Positions 1 to 11,700 of a DNA stretch of 64,000 nucleotides are shown here, one piece after another; the first letter of the stretch is position 1; each line of letters begins with the position of its first letter. A model generated the notes under the pieces. It was not told the DNA's origin and did not search any database. It saw only the letters and a list, made by a program, of their open reading frames with translations. A program made the translations under genes and the position numbers. Origin of the DNA: Enoplolaimus lenunculus (taxonomy: Eukaryota; Nematoda; Enoplea; Enoplida; Thoracostomopsidae); NCBI GenBank assembly GCA_030248215.1, contig JASANG010000611.1, forward strand, positions 1 through 64,000. The letters run 5' to 3'.

Positions 1-420
1 GCAGCGTTTTTCACTGAGGATTTTGGGAAAGTCGGATATTACCATGGAAATTGAGATTTTGGGCGCACAGTTGTTCGCTCGAGATTTTGAGAAATTGGGG
101 TTTTGGGCGCAGCATTTTTCGCTCCGGATTTTGGGAGATTCGGATATTACCCGGGAAATTGGGATTTTTGGTGACGCGCTTTTCGCTCGGGATTTTGGGC
201 GCAGCCATTTTCACTCGGGATTTTGGGAAATTTGGATGTTACCCGGGTAATTAGGATTTTTGGCGCAGCGTTTTTCGCTCGGGATTTTAGGAAATTGGGA
301 TTTTGGGCGCAGCGTTTTTCGCCCGGGATTTTGAGAAATTCGGATTCTGAGGAGTTAAGATACCACACGGGAAATTGGTATTTTGGGCGCAGCGTTTTTC
401 GTTATAAATATATATCCTAT
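1..420. repeat. Tandem minisatellite, cut by window start
   Basis: About seven degenerate units follow one another, each built round a core reading roughly TTTTTCGCTCGGGATTTTGG followed by GAAATT and GGGCGCAGCG. Short units of about 43 bp alternate with longer ones of about 65 bp that add a GATATTACCCGGG segment. Several short open frames run through it on both strands, but they are the periodic product of the repeat and not genes. The array starts before base 1, so its full length is unknown. Confidence 0.85.
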
Positions 421-2231
421 AAATTAACATGATTCAAGATATTAACCAATATCAGATTGATGGCTCTAGCAATTTCGATAGTGAAATTTTCCATATATTA
501 TCGTTCGTTGCGTATGGCGTTAACTTTTGATGTAAGCTTAGCAGTCAATGGTCGGGATTTCTTAAAAATATACATGAAACCAATTTTTTGTCAACACTTG
601 ACAGAAGATAATTGATAGAATTAGCAATTGCCGCATTTTTAAACTGCCTAGTATCGTTTCACTTCTGGCTCAGGTATTTTTCATTTCCGATTTACACATC
701 TGTTTCCGGTAAAAATCGGTGTTGTGTTCGCTAAATAAATGCCAGGAATTTCGTTATGTTTGTACTCATAATCATAGTTGTACATTAACGTAAAATTTTC
801 AATTTTTCAATAGCGTCACAAATTAAAAAATTTAAGTTTACCTACTATTTTTCTTTAAAATCTTACAAAAACCCGTGAATATTTACATGCGTAAATTGTA
901 TGAGCAAAAGAATGAAACATCTTTTAAATACTACGTTGGTATCCGTTCTCCGTTTCCCTAGACCGCAAAACTCTTGTAATGTTCATGCCTATCTACCTGA
1001 AATAACTCAATGTCCCCGTGTCAACACAGCTCTTCACCATCCATTATAATTTAAAATAGCTCACCTACAAACGGTAAGACTTAGAATCTTTAGGTGGCTA
1101 CTTAGGAAACCAGCACGTGTTTGAGTCAGGGTGGCAACAATGATTCGGAATCGGCAAAAATTTGTGGTTCGGATTCAGTTGTAAGAAGCAGAATCCAAAT
1201 GGCAAAGTTTTTTCAATTTTAAAGAATAAAATTTTTTAATAACTTGTTCTATTAATAAAAAATTTTTGTTTCAGATCACAAATCTCAAAACTAAGGTCGG
1301 GCACGAAATATATTAACGTTTTACAGTTATGCGAGACATTGCATTGATATTCTGAAACAAATTATAGATATAATTGAAATTTGCAACATGCAAGATTCAG
1401 ATTCGGCAAATTAGCAATGGATTCGGATACTATCAGATCGTATATTTTGTACCACCATGGCTTGAGCAACAATTTTGAAAGTTCATGGCAAAAAATATTT
1501 CTAAAATACCAAAGTCATAGGTTAGTTGCTTCCATAAGTTCGTATTATGAATGTGACCGGATCTCAAACTATCAAATACTTGAGCCACAGTTGGATTGTG
1601 AATTTGATGCAAAAACCGGATGTCAACCGGATAGGACATCAAAATATAACGAAAGGTGGTTCACTCTCAACGCATTAGGCAATTTGTTCATTTAAAAGGC
1701 TACTTTTATTTCATAATCATCGAATTTTGAGAATCACTGCTTAGCATATAATTACTTGGGTTACTTATTTTTGATTAAGTTCGTACCTGAAACCTTTCAA
1801 TTTCTTTCCGTTGTGTTTTAATTTGCGTTTAGCATTAATAACCTGTTGTATGTAGCCTTAGGGTAGCCGATGCACTGCATTACGTAGTTAAGTTTGCTTA
1901 AAATAGGCATGTGTTGAAACAAATTTTTTTTCTACCGTTCCTGTCAGAAATCGCAGCAGGAACTAACTAATACGCAGGAACTAAAGGCAACTTCGTCATT
2001 TCTTGCGCACAGAGCTCAAGTATGTCAGGCCAAATTCATTGAGTTCGCAAAAAAACGGAACTATGTGTTTGTGTATACTTAATGTTTCGCTTCGGGTATA
2101 AATCATTTCTTTATGCCCAAGCTGAAACCGTTTCCTTTTTTATTAGCTCTTACTTCGATAATTTAATAGGTAATTTTATAATTTGCAGTACTTTTTTCAA
2201 AGTTGTATCGAAAAATACCCGTATTCACCAA
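421..2231. other. Intergenic region, no gene recognised
   Basis: AT-rich sequence upstream of the RPAC1 gene. A 104-codon open frame at 1381-1695 (+) has no recognisable domain, biased composition and no clear splice or start context, so I do not call it. A polypyrimidine tract ending in TTTGCAG near 2180-2189 could be a 3' splice site for a 5' untranslated exon or a trans-spliced leader; this is inference. Confidence 0.4.
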
Positions 2232-4731
2232 ATGGATGGTATGATTGAGCTTGCCGAAGAGTCAGTAATTAACACGTACGGATCGGATTTTCCATCGCAT
2301 GCCGCGTCAAGCGGCCCGTGGTCAGCAGAAGTGTACGCTCGCTCGATCGGGGTCAAAATTGTTCACGAATCTAACGATGGGTTTGAGTTAGAATTCGATT
2401 TTATCAACGTCGATGCCCCGGTTTCGAACGCCCTGCGACGCGTTTTGATCGCTGAGTTGTCTACAGTTGCGATTGAAAAAGTTATTATTCGTCAGAATAC
2501 GAGTTTAATTCAAGACGAAGTACTCGCGCACCGCCTTGGCTTAATTCCGTTGAATGTCGATCCGCGTCGAGTTAAACACAACAGACGGATGGAACTGCAA
2601 AATCATCCAGGCGCTGATGCAGATTCTGGGGCGTCTTCCGCCGCTGTGCCGCAAGATTTGACACCAACTGCAGACGATACGATTGTTTTTAATATGAAAG
2701 TCAAATGTACACTGAAGCCGAAACCTGATCCAGATGCAACAACGGTCGAGCAAAAGTGTGATCACTCAAATGTGTATTCTAGCGATTTAGTCTGGGAACC
2801 AGTCGGTAAGTTGTAAAACTCGAGAGACGTCATATATATTCTCATTGAAAAGTATCTGGGCCACGAACTTTGATGTTTTTATGATGCGAAAGAAGTCTTG
2901 AAACACTCGACCAGGGATGGCGGCCTCGGTCTCGACTAGTCAGGGGATTTGGCTGGTTTCGGTCTCGGTCTCGCTTTTTCTGAGTTTCGGTGGTTTGCAA
3001 ATCGAGACCAAAGATGTGAAGAACCGATAAACAATTGCTATTAGCTGAGCTAGGTTAAGTTGAAGAAAGGACGTAGGTATGTTTTGCTCGTATTTTTTAC
3101 CAAATGTATATGCGCGAACCACTTAATATTGGGTACTTGACACATGTTTACTTCACTTCCCTTGACATTATGACTATTTTAATAGAAGACGTTAGGCATG
3201 GACGTGGGGAAGTAAACCAGTAAACAAAATTGCAAAGAATAAGCAAAGTGAATGACATTTTTGCAGAGTTGATCACCTAGTAATGTTATTAATATTGGCA
3301 GTGACGGTTAGATATAATCCGCTTAAATTCATTTTCATATGTGTGCAACGTCTGTTATAATTAGAGTTGATGATAGTTTTGTGAAAGTTTTCAATCATTG
3401 TTTTGTTCCGCCATCCCCGTTCGTTCACAAGAATATTTATCATTTTTTCAAAACTTTGTTTTACTTGACCCGTATTTCAGCCAATTATTTGAGCACAGAG
3501 GTCAAATATAAATCATGAGGTTGTATACTTACCACTCGCTGTTATCATGGTTTGTATATTATACCAGAAACTCCAGTCCTAATGAAGCAATGTTCGTTTC
3601 GGTCTATTTGCTTGATCATTCCTTGCGTTTAACGCTAGTGCCAGTAACATAAGTTTTTGGTGGTTTTGCATAAGAAAGTTTGAAAACGAAGTTTATTCCT
3701 CCAGGTCTCCAACAGGACTTGGGTGCGGTCTCTCTACAGTGAGTGAAGCTGCGAGTAATGGTTAAAGTAAAGCCTAAAGTTTGCAGAGGTTGCACGCAGT
3801 TTTTCTAAAGTGTGCAGAGATTGTACACAGTTTTTCTAAGATCCTCGAATTAAAAATCGAACGACAAGGTAACATTTTTAAAATTTTAATTGTATGAATT
3901 AAACGGCATTTCTGAGTAATTAAAAATATTCAAACTTTTGGTAGATTAATCTTATTGTTATTTTCAATAACGGAAAAAATTGATGACCGAAACCAAAAGT
4001 CTCGGTCTTGGTAGGTTAGGTCTACTTGACTGATAATTTATGTAAATATTCTTATGAGGCGCCGGTCAGTATAGCCATTTGTGTAGTTAATTTACGTGTA
4101 GGTTAGTATTTTAATGTGGGTCGATTTTGTGTTTTTTGCGTTGAACAAGCAACTAGGCGTGTTGTTTGTGCGTTTGCACGTGAGTTTCTTGTTCTGAACT
4201 TTACTAATAATAATATGCTTAGATTTAGGTAAACAATCAGAAACGTTTGCGCAACGCGAACCTCGACCGGTACACGGCGACATACTAATCGCGAAGCTGC
4301 GGCCTGGTCAAGAAATTGAGCTGTCTTGTTTGGCAGTCAAAGGAATCGGCCGGGATCACGCAAAATTTTCACCGGTCGCCACCGCGTCATATCGCCTGTT
4401 GCCTAAGATTGAGCTGCGAGCACCATTTACTGACCCGTATGATATTGATCGGTTACGAGAATCATTCTCACAAGGTGTTATTGAAGTCACCGAAATCGCT
4501 CCTGGTCAACAGCAAGCTTTTGTCGCGTCAGAACGTCACGATATGTGTAGTCGAAATATTTATCGATATCCGGAGTTGGCGGAAAAGGTTGAACTGTCAC
4601 GCAATCGTAGACATTTTATTTTTTCTGTCGAAAGTACTGGAGCATTGCAAAGCGCAACACTAGTGGTTGAGGCTTTCAGTCTGCTGCAGAACAAATGCCG
4701 GACGCTACTGAAAGAGTTGGACAAAATGTGA
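2232..4731 (+). CDS. POLR1C: DNA-directed RNA polymerase I and III subunit RPAC1 (AC40)
   Basis: Exons 2232-2805 and 4229-4731 join in phase to give about 358 residues (human POLR1C has 346). The protein is the alpha-like subunit that pairs with AC19 to seed assembly of RNA polymerases I and III in the nucleus. The N-terminal half shows the alpha dimerisation signature NALRRVLIAELSTVAIEKV and HRLGLIPLNVDPR; the second exon has VKGIGRDHAKFSPVATASYR, IFSVESTG and the C-terminal helix ending in LDKM. The splice adds VWEPVG to KQSETFAQ at a G|GTAAGT donor and a TTTAG acceptor. I chose ATG 2232 because the family N-terminus begins near here; the frame stays open upstream to 2082, where a non-homologous leader could be an untranslated exon. 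The insert PGADADSGASSAAVPQ in the middle is longer than in the human protein. The intron holds short GGTCTCG-rich and GCAGAG-TGCACGCAG repeats. Confidence 0.93.
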
Positions 4732-5773
4732 TATGCGTTGTATGAATAGTGGACTCAGAATTCGGTAAAATGGCTTGTAGATGGCTAGTCCGTAGTATAC
4801 AGATTACGCTGTATGCCTTGATCAATGCAGGCTTGTATGCTGCCTAACAACGGCGCTGTACTTTTTAAATTTTTAATATCCGGCGAAGCACGTCGTTGTA
4901 TGTCGTCGTACGTCACCTTGCGGTATGGTTTGACGGACGACGCCGAACTCAAGTATAGCGCCAATTTAAAATTGGTGCTATACTTGCCCGACAGCGCCGT
5001 GAGTCAAAAATTTTTTATTTACATACGTATATTGATTTGCGGTGCCGTCTAGCACCTTACGGCAATTAGCGCAGGATGCCAGACAGTACCGGACGGCCCG
5101 GAGTTGTAACATCTGCTGTTGGAATTTTATTTGGTTTTTAATGCTGGTTTGTATTTCCTTGTTAAACACGAGTTTGCCTTCTGTTATGAAATGAAATAAA
5201 ATTGTTGTTTGTTTCTGAGTGTACTCATAAAGCGTTGAGTTGAGCTGTGATGGCCACACGAGTGTTATAAAGTATGGCTGTTGCCTAGATGTTTTGTCGA
5301 GAAGTGCTTTATTTTGCTTTAATTCAGTATCAAAACACGGAGATCAAGCCTATATCAGCACCATTCAACCGGTGTTTTTGGCTTATTTCGTGAAATAAAG
5401 CATCGAATAATTGGTGTTTTCTAACATTCCAGTTCACCCTGGCTAGAGCAGAAACTAACACGCAGTGTTTAATATCAACCGATTTTAGTGGTGTTTACGT
5501 TAGGACAGAACAGTTCTTCCTGCTGCAATTTTTGATTACGATGGTATAACAGGGATGTTTGAAACCGTGTTCCGTTCTACGAAACAATCTATTTTTCTAT
5601 GGGCATAACTGGAAAAGTTCGTAAAAATTTCTGGAAAGTGGGTAAAAACGCGAAAGGGAATTTGACTTGTAGCCCCCTGGCTAGGCATTTGCTTGGCTAT
5701 CAACTGATCATTACCAAAGCGAGCGAAGTTAAACTATAATTATTTAAAAGATATAAGAAAGTACATTCGCTTA
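4732..5773. other. Intergenic region with a foldback repeat
   Basis: Between RPAC1 and the S9 peptidase. It contains the palindromic segment described at 4798-5105 and an AAATAAA motif near 5194 on the plus strand that could end the RPAC1 transcript. Nothing else is recognisable. Confidence 0.4.
4798..5105. repeat. Foldback (inverted-repeat) element, probable MITE
   Basis: Centre is a near-perfect hairpin: CAAGTATAGCGCCAATTT at about 4952 pairs with AAATTGGTGCTATACTTG ending near 4987. Outside it, GGCGCTGTA on the left answers GACAGCGCC on the right. A GTCCGTCAC-rich hairpin in an S9 intron (10045-10200) may be a relative. Ends are not exactly defined. Confidence 0.4.
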
Positions 5774-8700
5774 ATGTCTGCTCAAAAGGTCGCACCGTTT
5801 GGCAGTTGGGAATCGTCAATTACAAGTGCTACTGTCACTGAAAAGTGTCGTTATTTTCGAGGTTGTGTGATTCATGTCCATCCGACAACAAGTAATGCTT
5901 TTATATGTCGTGCCCTCCGCAATAATTTAACCATATCGTCAACATGGTTAGGCAAAGCACCAATTGTCGCTCTGGCTAGCCACCACAACGGCTCATGACT
6001 GGTCCATTTGTGAGCAGCTCGCATACTGAGCATCATAGTGCTGTTAACCATTCAGGCGCCATTGCTACGCTGGATAACCAGTGTAATGTAACAATTTATG
6101 CCGTGGCTAGCCAAATTGACAATATAGTTGAGTTGGTGCCGTGGTTACGACATATGTTGTTAGGTAGGACGATATTTATTGGAAGTTTGGATGCATTATT
6201 AGGTATTTGAAACAAGGTCGAAACGTATTAATTAATGCCTGCAATAGATGGGCAGCGGATATCTCGGATACGAAAAATGTTCGAATAATTAGTACGCTAA
6301 ACCAGTCATCCAACGCAAAAATGACACAATTGGCCTCATTCAGCTTCTCCCTCCCCATCTGTCTGCGCAGCTTAGGGGAATTTTAGAAATTACCATAAAT
6401 ATTTACTTCTAAATAACTCTTGGTGCATAATCTTTTTTCTGCATTTCGTTATTGTAGAGTCAGTGTTTTGGAACGAATCACGACCGGATCAAAATGGAAA
6501 AGTTGTGATATGTTCCGCTACTGTTGAGCAACAAACAAATGGTATACCTATTACCTGCAGATGAGAATTTTAATTTTGTTAAACATCAGTAATTTTCAAA
6601 AGTTTAAGCATCAGTAATTTTCAAAAGAAATAAATTGGTTTATGCGTTATAGGTTCCCTATCTCTGTTATGTTTCAAACAATATGCTTCACTGATTTACT
6701 ACCGTATAAACGTAAAATTTTCACACTACTGAGAATTGCCGGTTTTAAACAAATGTTTGTTTTTAAGAAGTAGCAATTTTGCGGTATAAATCTTTACCAT
6801 AAGCGGTCTAGACGGCTTGTTCAATGAAATGTTAACTACGTATTTTGCGCAAAACAATGAAGTTTAAAGTCGGAATAAATTTTGGTGCAAGGTTTTGTGA
6901 TAAAAGCGATAGATAAAAGGGTTCATGCGGAAAAAAGTTAGTCTCGGCCTGTTTAGATCGAGGAAAAGAGGAAAATATAAAAATTATTTGCTATTCAGGA
7001 ACGTTCACTCAATGGACTCATGGCGCTTCAAGTGCGCGAAGTGCTGTGCATGAATATGGTGGCGGCGCTTTTTGGTTACATGATGATGATATTCAGGACG
7101 GGTCACGACTCCCGCGAGTGTATTTCGTTGATGCTGCAGATCAGCGCATTTATCAACAAAACGACCCAAATTCGACTGCTGAGCCAATAACACCTGCAAA
7201 TAATGAATGCCGATATGCGGATGGTGTTTTTAAAAATGTAATGCATTGCAAGATTTCAATCTTAAAGCAAGATTTTAATAACGGTTTCAGGGATGGATCC
7301 AGACGGGGGCGGAGCGACACCGCATTAGGAAAATTGTATGATAAAACAGTAAACCTGATGCCTCAGAAATTTTCACTTTTGTGCTGCGAAAATGGCGTTT
7401 GGCTTCCCGCTCGCTTCTCTCGCAAGACTTCTTTTGCTACGTACATGTTGCGCTCGTGTTCATTGGAATATTTTTGACGAAATATGGTTAGGTCCCTGCC
7501 GTACAAATTGCTACTTTGTGCCACGCCGACGGTCGGAAATTTCTGAACCGCCCACCGGCCTTTGTTGACGCATGCGGTTTTGCGTACTGTTCAATGCGTA
7601 GTTTTTGAAATGCGTGTAATCTCTTATTGAATGTGTCACTAATGTTTACGATGGGAATCTGTGAAAAATCCAAGAATTTGTGTCAATCCTGAGTTTAGAT
7701 CGGCAAAATATTAACAAAATATGTGCTGTCGTCTTTGTCCTTATACTTGGCCATACAACTATTGAAATTACTTTAGCTCATCTGTTTCCCTAATATGAGT
7801 TTCGGCCAGCTGATCGTCCCCAATTGTATCTGTTTGTTACTTAAAATCGTTATTTATGTCGCCTGCTGGTATTCAAAAGTGGGTATGCTGTTTGGGTAAT
7901 TTATTTTGTCCGGTGCGTATCATAATTATTCCATGTTCTCACTACTTCTTTATTGAGCGAAGTAAAACTCCGAGCAAAGCTCGGAGTTTCGCGAAGCGTT
8001 TTATGTTTTGTACTCTGGGGTGGAAAGGTGGATGTCCATCCGTCCGTTTGTCCGTCCGAAAAGAATCTCAGGAACGAGTGAACCGATTTTGATAAACTTT
8101 TTTTGTTTGAAAGCCAATTATCCTGGAGTGTTAACCTCGCATTGGTGTTTTAAAATTTTAAGCCGTTTATTAGCTATAGGCTGATTTGCATAATTAGTTA
8201 AGCCTAAATTAGGACTTTCTGCATTATTTCACTAATTATTATAGTTACAGACAATCTAATTTCAGCATTAAAGGGTTTTTGGGTCCGAGGAATCTGAATA
8301 GATTGTTTACAAACCTCTTAAAGCGATAAGTGAGCAGTTAACTAATAGATAATTCGCATATGAACATAGTTTGTAAGCTTAAAATAGGACTTTTTACAAT
8401 AATTACTACTTATTAAGGTTAAAAGCAATCCAATTTCAGCACTAAAGGGTTTTAGGTGCGAAGAATTTGAATAAATCGTTTACAATCCTCTAAAAACCAA
8501 TAATTGAATGGTTAGCAAATAGCTAATTTGCATATTAGCTTAATTGACAAGACAAAATTAAGAATTTTTAAATTATTTCAATAATTATTAGGGTTACGGA
8601 AGGTTTTTCGGTGCGAGGAATCTGAATAGATCGTTTACAAACCTCTAAAACCGATAATCGAGCAATTAGCTAATGGATAATTTGGATATAAGCATAATTG

Positions 8701-11700
8701 ATAAGCCTAAATTAGACATTTTTACAATATTTCACTAATTATTAGGGTTACAAGCAATTTAATTTCAGCAATGATTGATTTTTGGGTGCGAGGAATCTCA
8801 ATAAATTGTTTACAAACCTCCAAAACCGAGAAATGAATAGTTAGCTAATAACTAATTTGCATATTACCCTAATTGCTTACGTATGTTCGAGCTTCGCTCA
8901 ATAAATGTAGTCCCACTACGACTGGTATTATTTTCAGGTTGAGATATTTTATGTTTCTAAATTAGTTAATGTTTAGGGCAAAATTTATTGTGTGTGTGAA
9001 GATCACTCGGTGATTAGTTCAAACCAATCAAAAGAACCCGAAAATTATTTAGTTGCGCTGGATGTTGCCACAAAAGAGCTGAACGTTTTGGTAAGTAGCT
9101 AAAATGTTATAAATCTGTATTCTCTGCCTGAATATATTATGTATGTATCCCTACGTATATTCTGTTTCGTTGGATAGTGCAACAGTGGCTGGGTTCCAAC
9201 CCCTACTTAAGTACGACTTTTGTACTAAGTAATTACTTAACCATTTTGTCGTTTTTAAAAGCATACTTGACATAAGTAAATACTTAAGTCGCTGACTAAA
9301 TTTTAATGGATTCCATATTAACCGTTCAAGTATACTGTTTTTGGTGTAATTGAAATTGTAGACCCATTGTGCCTACGTAATCTAAAGCAAACTTATTTTT
9401 GCCTGTTATGACAATGGCTGACTTTTAGCTTTTATTTGGATTTGCTCAAAAATTTAAGTATTTACTTAAGTGGACGAGTAAAGTAAGCACTTAAGTATAA
9501 CTTAAGTAAATACTAAGTAAGATTTCAGAAACCGAGGCAGTGTTTTTGAAGTTTAAAAACTTGCTAATCCATGCCAAACATAAACCGATCATATTTTCAC
9601 CGTTTTCGAGTTGTTGGCTGTTAGAAGATTTTATTGTAGCTCAATTTTCTTCAATCTGGACGAGAAAGTTTATTTGTCTCTTGTTAACATTTGACTGGTA
9701 GCCGGAAGTCCTAAAGAACATGGTTTGTTTAGATGCCATTTTCTAGTTTATTCTACAAAACATCTTAAAAGCAATGTTAATTAATAGTTTTAAGTTCGAT
9801 GTGAATGTCAGTATTAGTAGAACACTTTAATATTGCATCTGAGTAAGATTTCAGGCAAGGGGAGCAGATTTTTATTCATCGCCAACGGTTTCGTCAGATG
9901 GGAAAAAGATTGCTTGGGTTCAGTGGAATCATCCGAATATGGTGAGTTATTTTCATTTAACTACTTGAACGTTCAAATTGTATAACGCTGCTCTAGAACA
10001 TTTAGATCATGACAGGGAATACTTCTCTATAAAAGTTGGTGTGGCGTTATACTTATCGTGCGGCGCCATCCGTTACTGTCCACCACTGTCCGTCACCATG
10101 CTGTATTGTACGCGAGTGATTAGCGTATAATACCTCGCCGTTACGCACGGTGACGGACGGCGACTGACGGCACTGGACGTCCGCAAAAGTAAAGCGACTG
10201 CGGTATTTAAAACTTTATATACAGGTTATCTTGATCAACAACTCAAATCATGAGTAATATTGAAGTAAAGAATTCCATTCTATACTGGTTTTCGACAAAC
10301 CACAAAGCGCTAAATGCGAAAAAATATATAGCTTGAGTAATGCTACAAATAAGGCCCAAGAATGATTTACTTAAATGCATACAATCTCTGACACTCGTTT
10401 CTTGCCTAGTTTATGCTTTATAGCATTATGTGTTAGGTTTTATACTATGTATGTAATATGATGGATAACTTTTATAGCATATTGTGGAAGTGAAATTGTT
10501 GAGAAAGTGCGATTTAGCGCTTATATGCTAGGTAACAGTGGTTTGCTTATTAGTAACTGTGTTTGATAGTTTTTGTTGTGTTTATTTAAATACGCATTTA
10601 AATTTTATAGCCGTGGGATACGACAGAAATATGCGGAGCTGTACTCGGCATCAATGGTTTACCGGTCGAAAACTTAACCGTAAAGGTATCCATGATCATA
10701 TCACTGTTGATTATACAAAATTGGTTTAAGATACAGTATTATTGATTGAAATTAGGTAATGTTAAACATAATAATGCATCATTCTCGATCGTTTGGATTC
10801 TTGATTTGTTGTTGAAGATCGACTGCAGTATATCTAGCTGGAACCTTCAAAACACGGACATATTTTGGACATTTTTTCAGCATCAGCAGTTTTTAAAATA
10901 CCATGTTAAACTTTTACGATTGTACTGAAAACTTTTATGTGCTACAAAATCTTTTCAGTTCTTGGCGTAATAAACCTTGTAACTTCTTTGACTAGAAAAC
11001 ACGTTTTGTCTGTAGTAAAATCTTTGCTGCTGTAACTAATATCAGATACGTTGTCAAAACGATGTTAGTTATTCAAGTCCACAATATCCTGTGTGGTCAC
11101 CTTCGGAAACAAGTGATGAACTGTTTTACGTTTCTGACGAAACCAACTGGTGGAATTTGTATCGCTTGATTCGTGGGAATACGCTCAGTACAGAAGGAGT
11201 GACTGCGAATCAAGTATATCCTTGTGAAGCAGAGCAAGTAAGTATAGCAGTACAAATACCATGACTAGTTTTTCCATAGTTGGGCGAAATATGTTTACAA
11301 ATCGAGGGAGGGGGCAAATTGAGTTTGAGAGGCTTGCCGAGTTGAGGCCACCCCCTCGTTACTGAACTTTCAGTGCATTAACAGTGTCTTACTTGTGAAT
11401 AAGTCATGCAGAGGAAGTGTTTTGCTCTGTAAAATTACCCGCCAATACCGAAGCTGTTATTTGGCGAGACGCAGCAGTTGATAACATTTTTCTCGAGCGT
11501 TTGCTTACTAATGCAAGAATAGCGTTTTTATTGTCTGCATTTCGATTCAAACAATTTTACTTATTTTTTGTTTATATTTTGCGTTCCGTAAAATAAAGTT
11601 TTGTTCCAGGATGGACCTCAGTGGTCGTTCGGCAACAAACCATTTGATGTTGGAGTTAATTCGGAAACCGGAACGAAGCAAGCAGTTATAACGGTAGATA

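Noticed and set aside
23-432. Several overlapping short frames on both strands
   Set aside because: They are the translation of a tandem minisatellite.
1381-1695. 104-codon open frame (+)
   Set aside because: No domain, an overlapping frame on the other strand, and no splice or start context; chance frame in AT-rich DNA.
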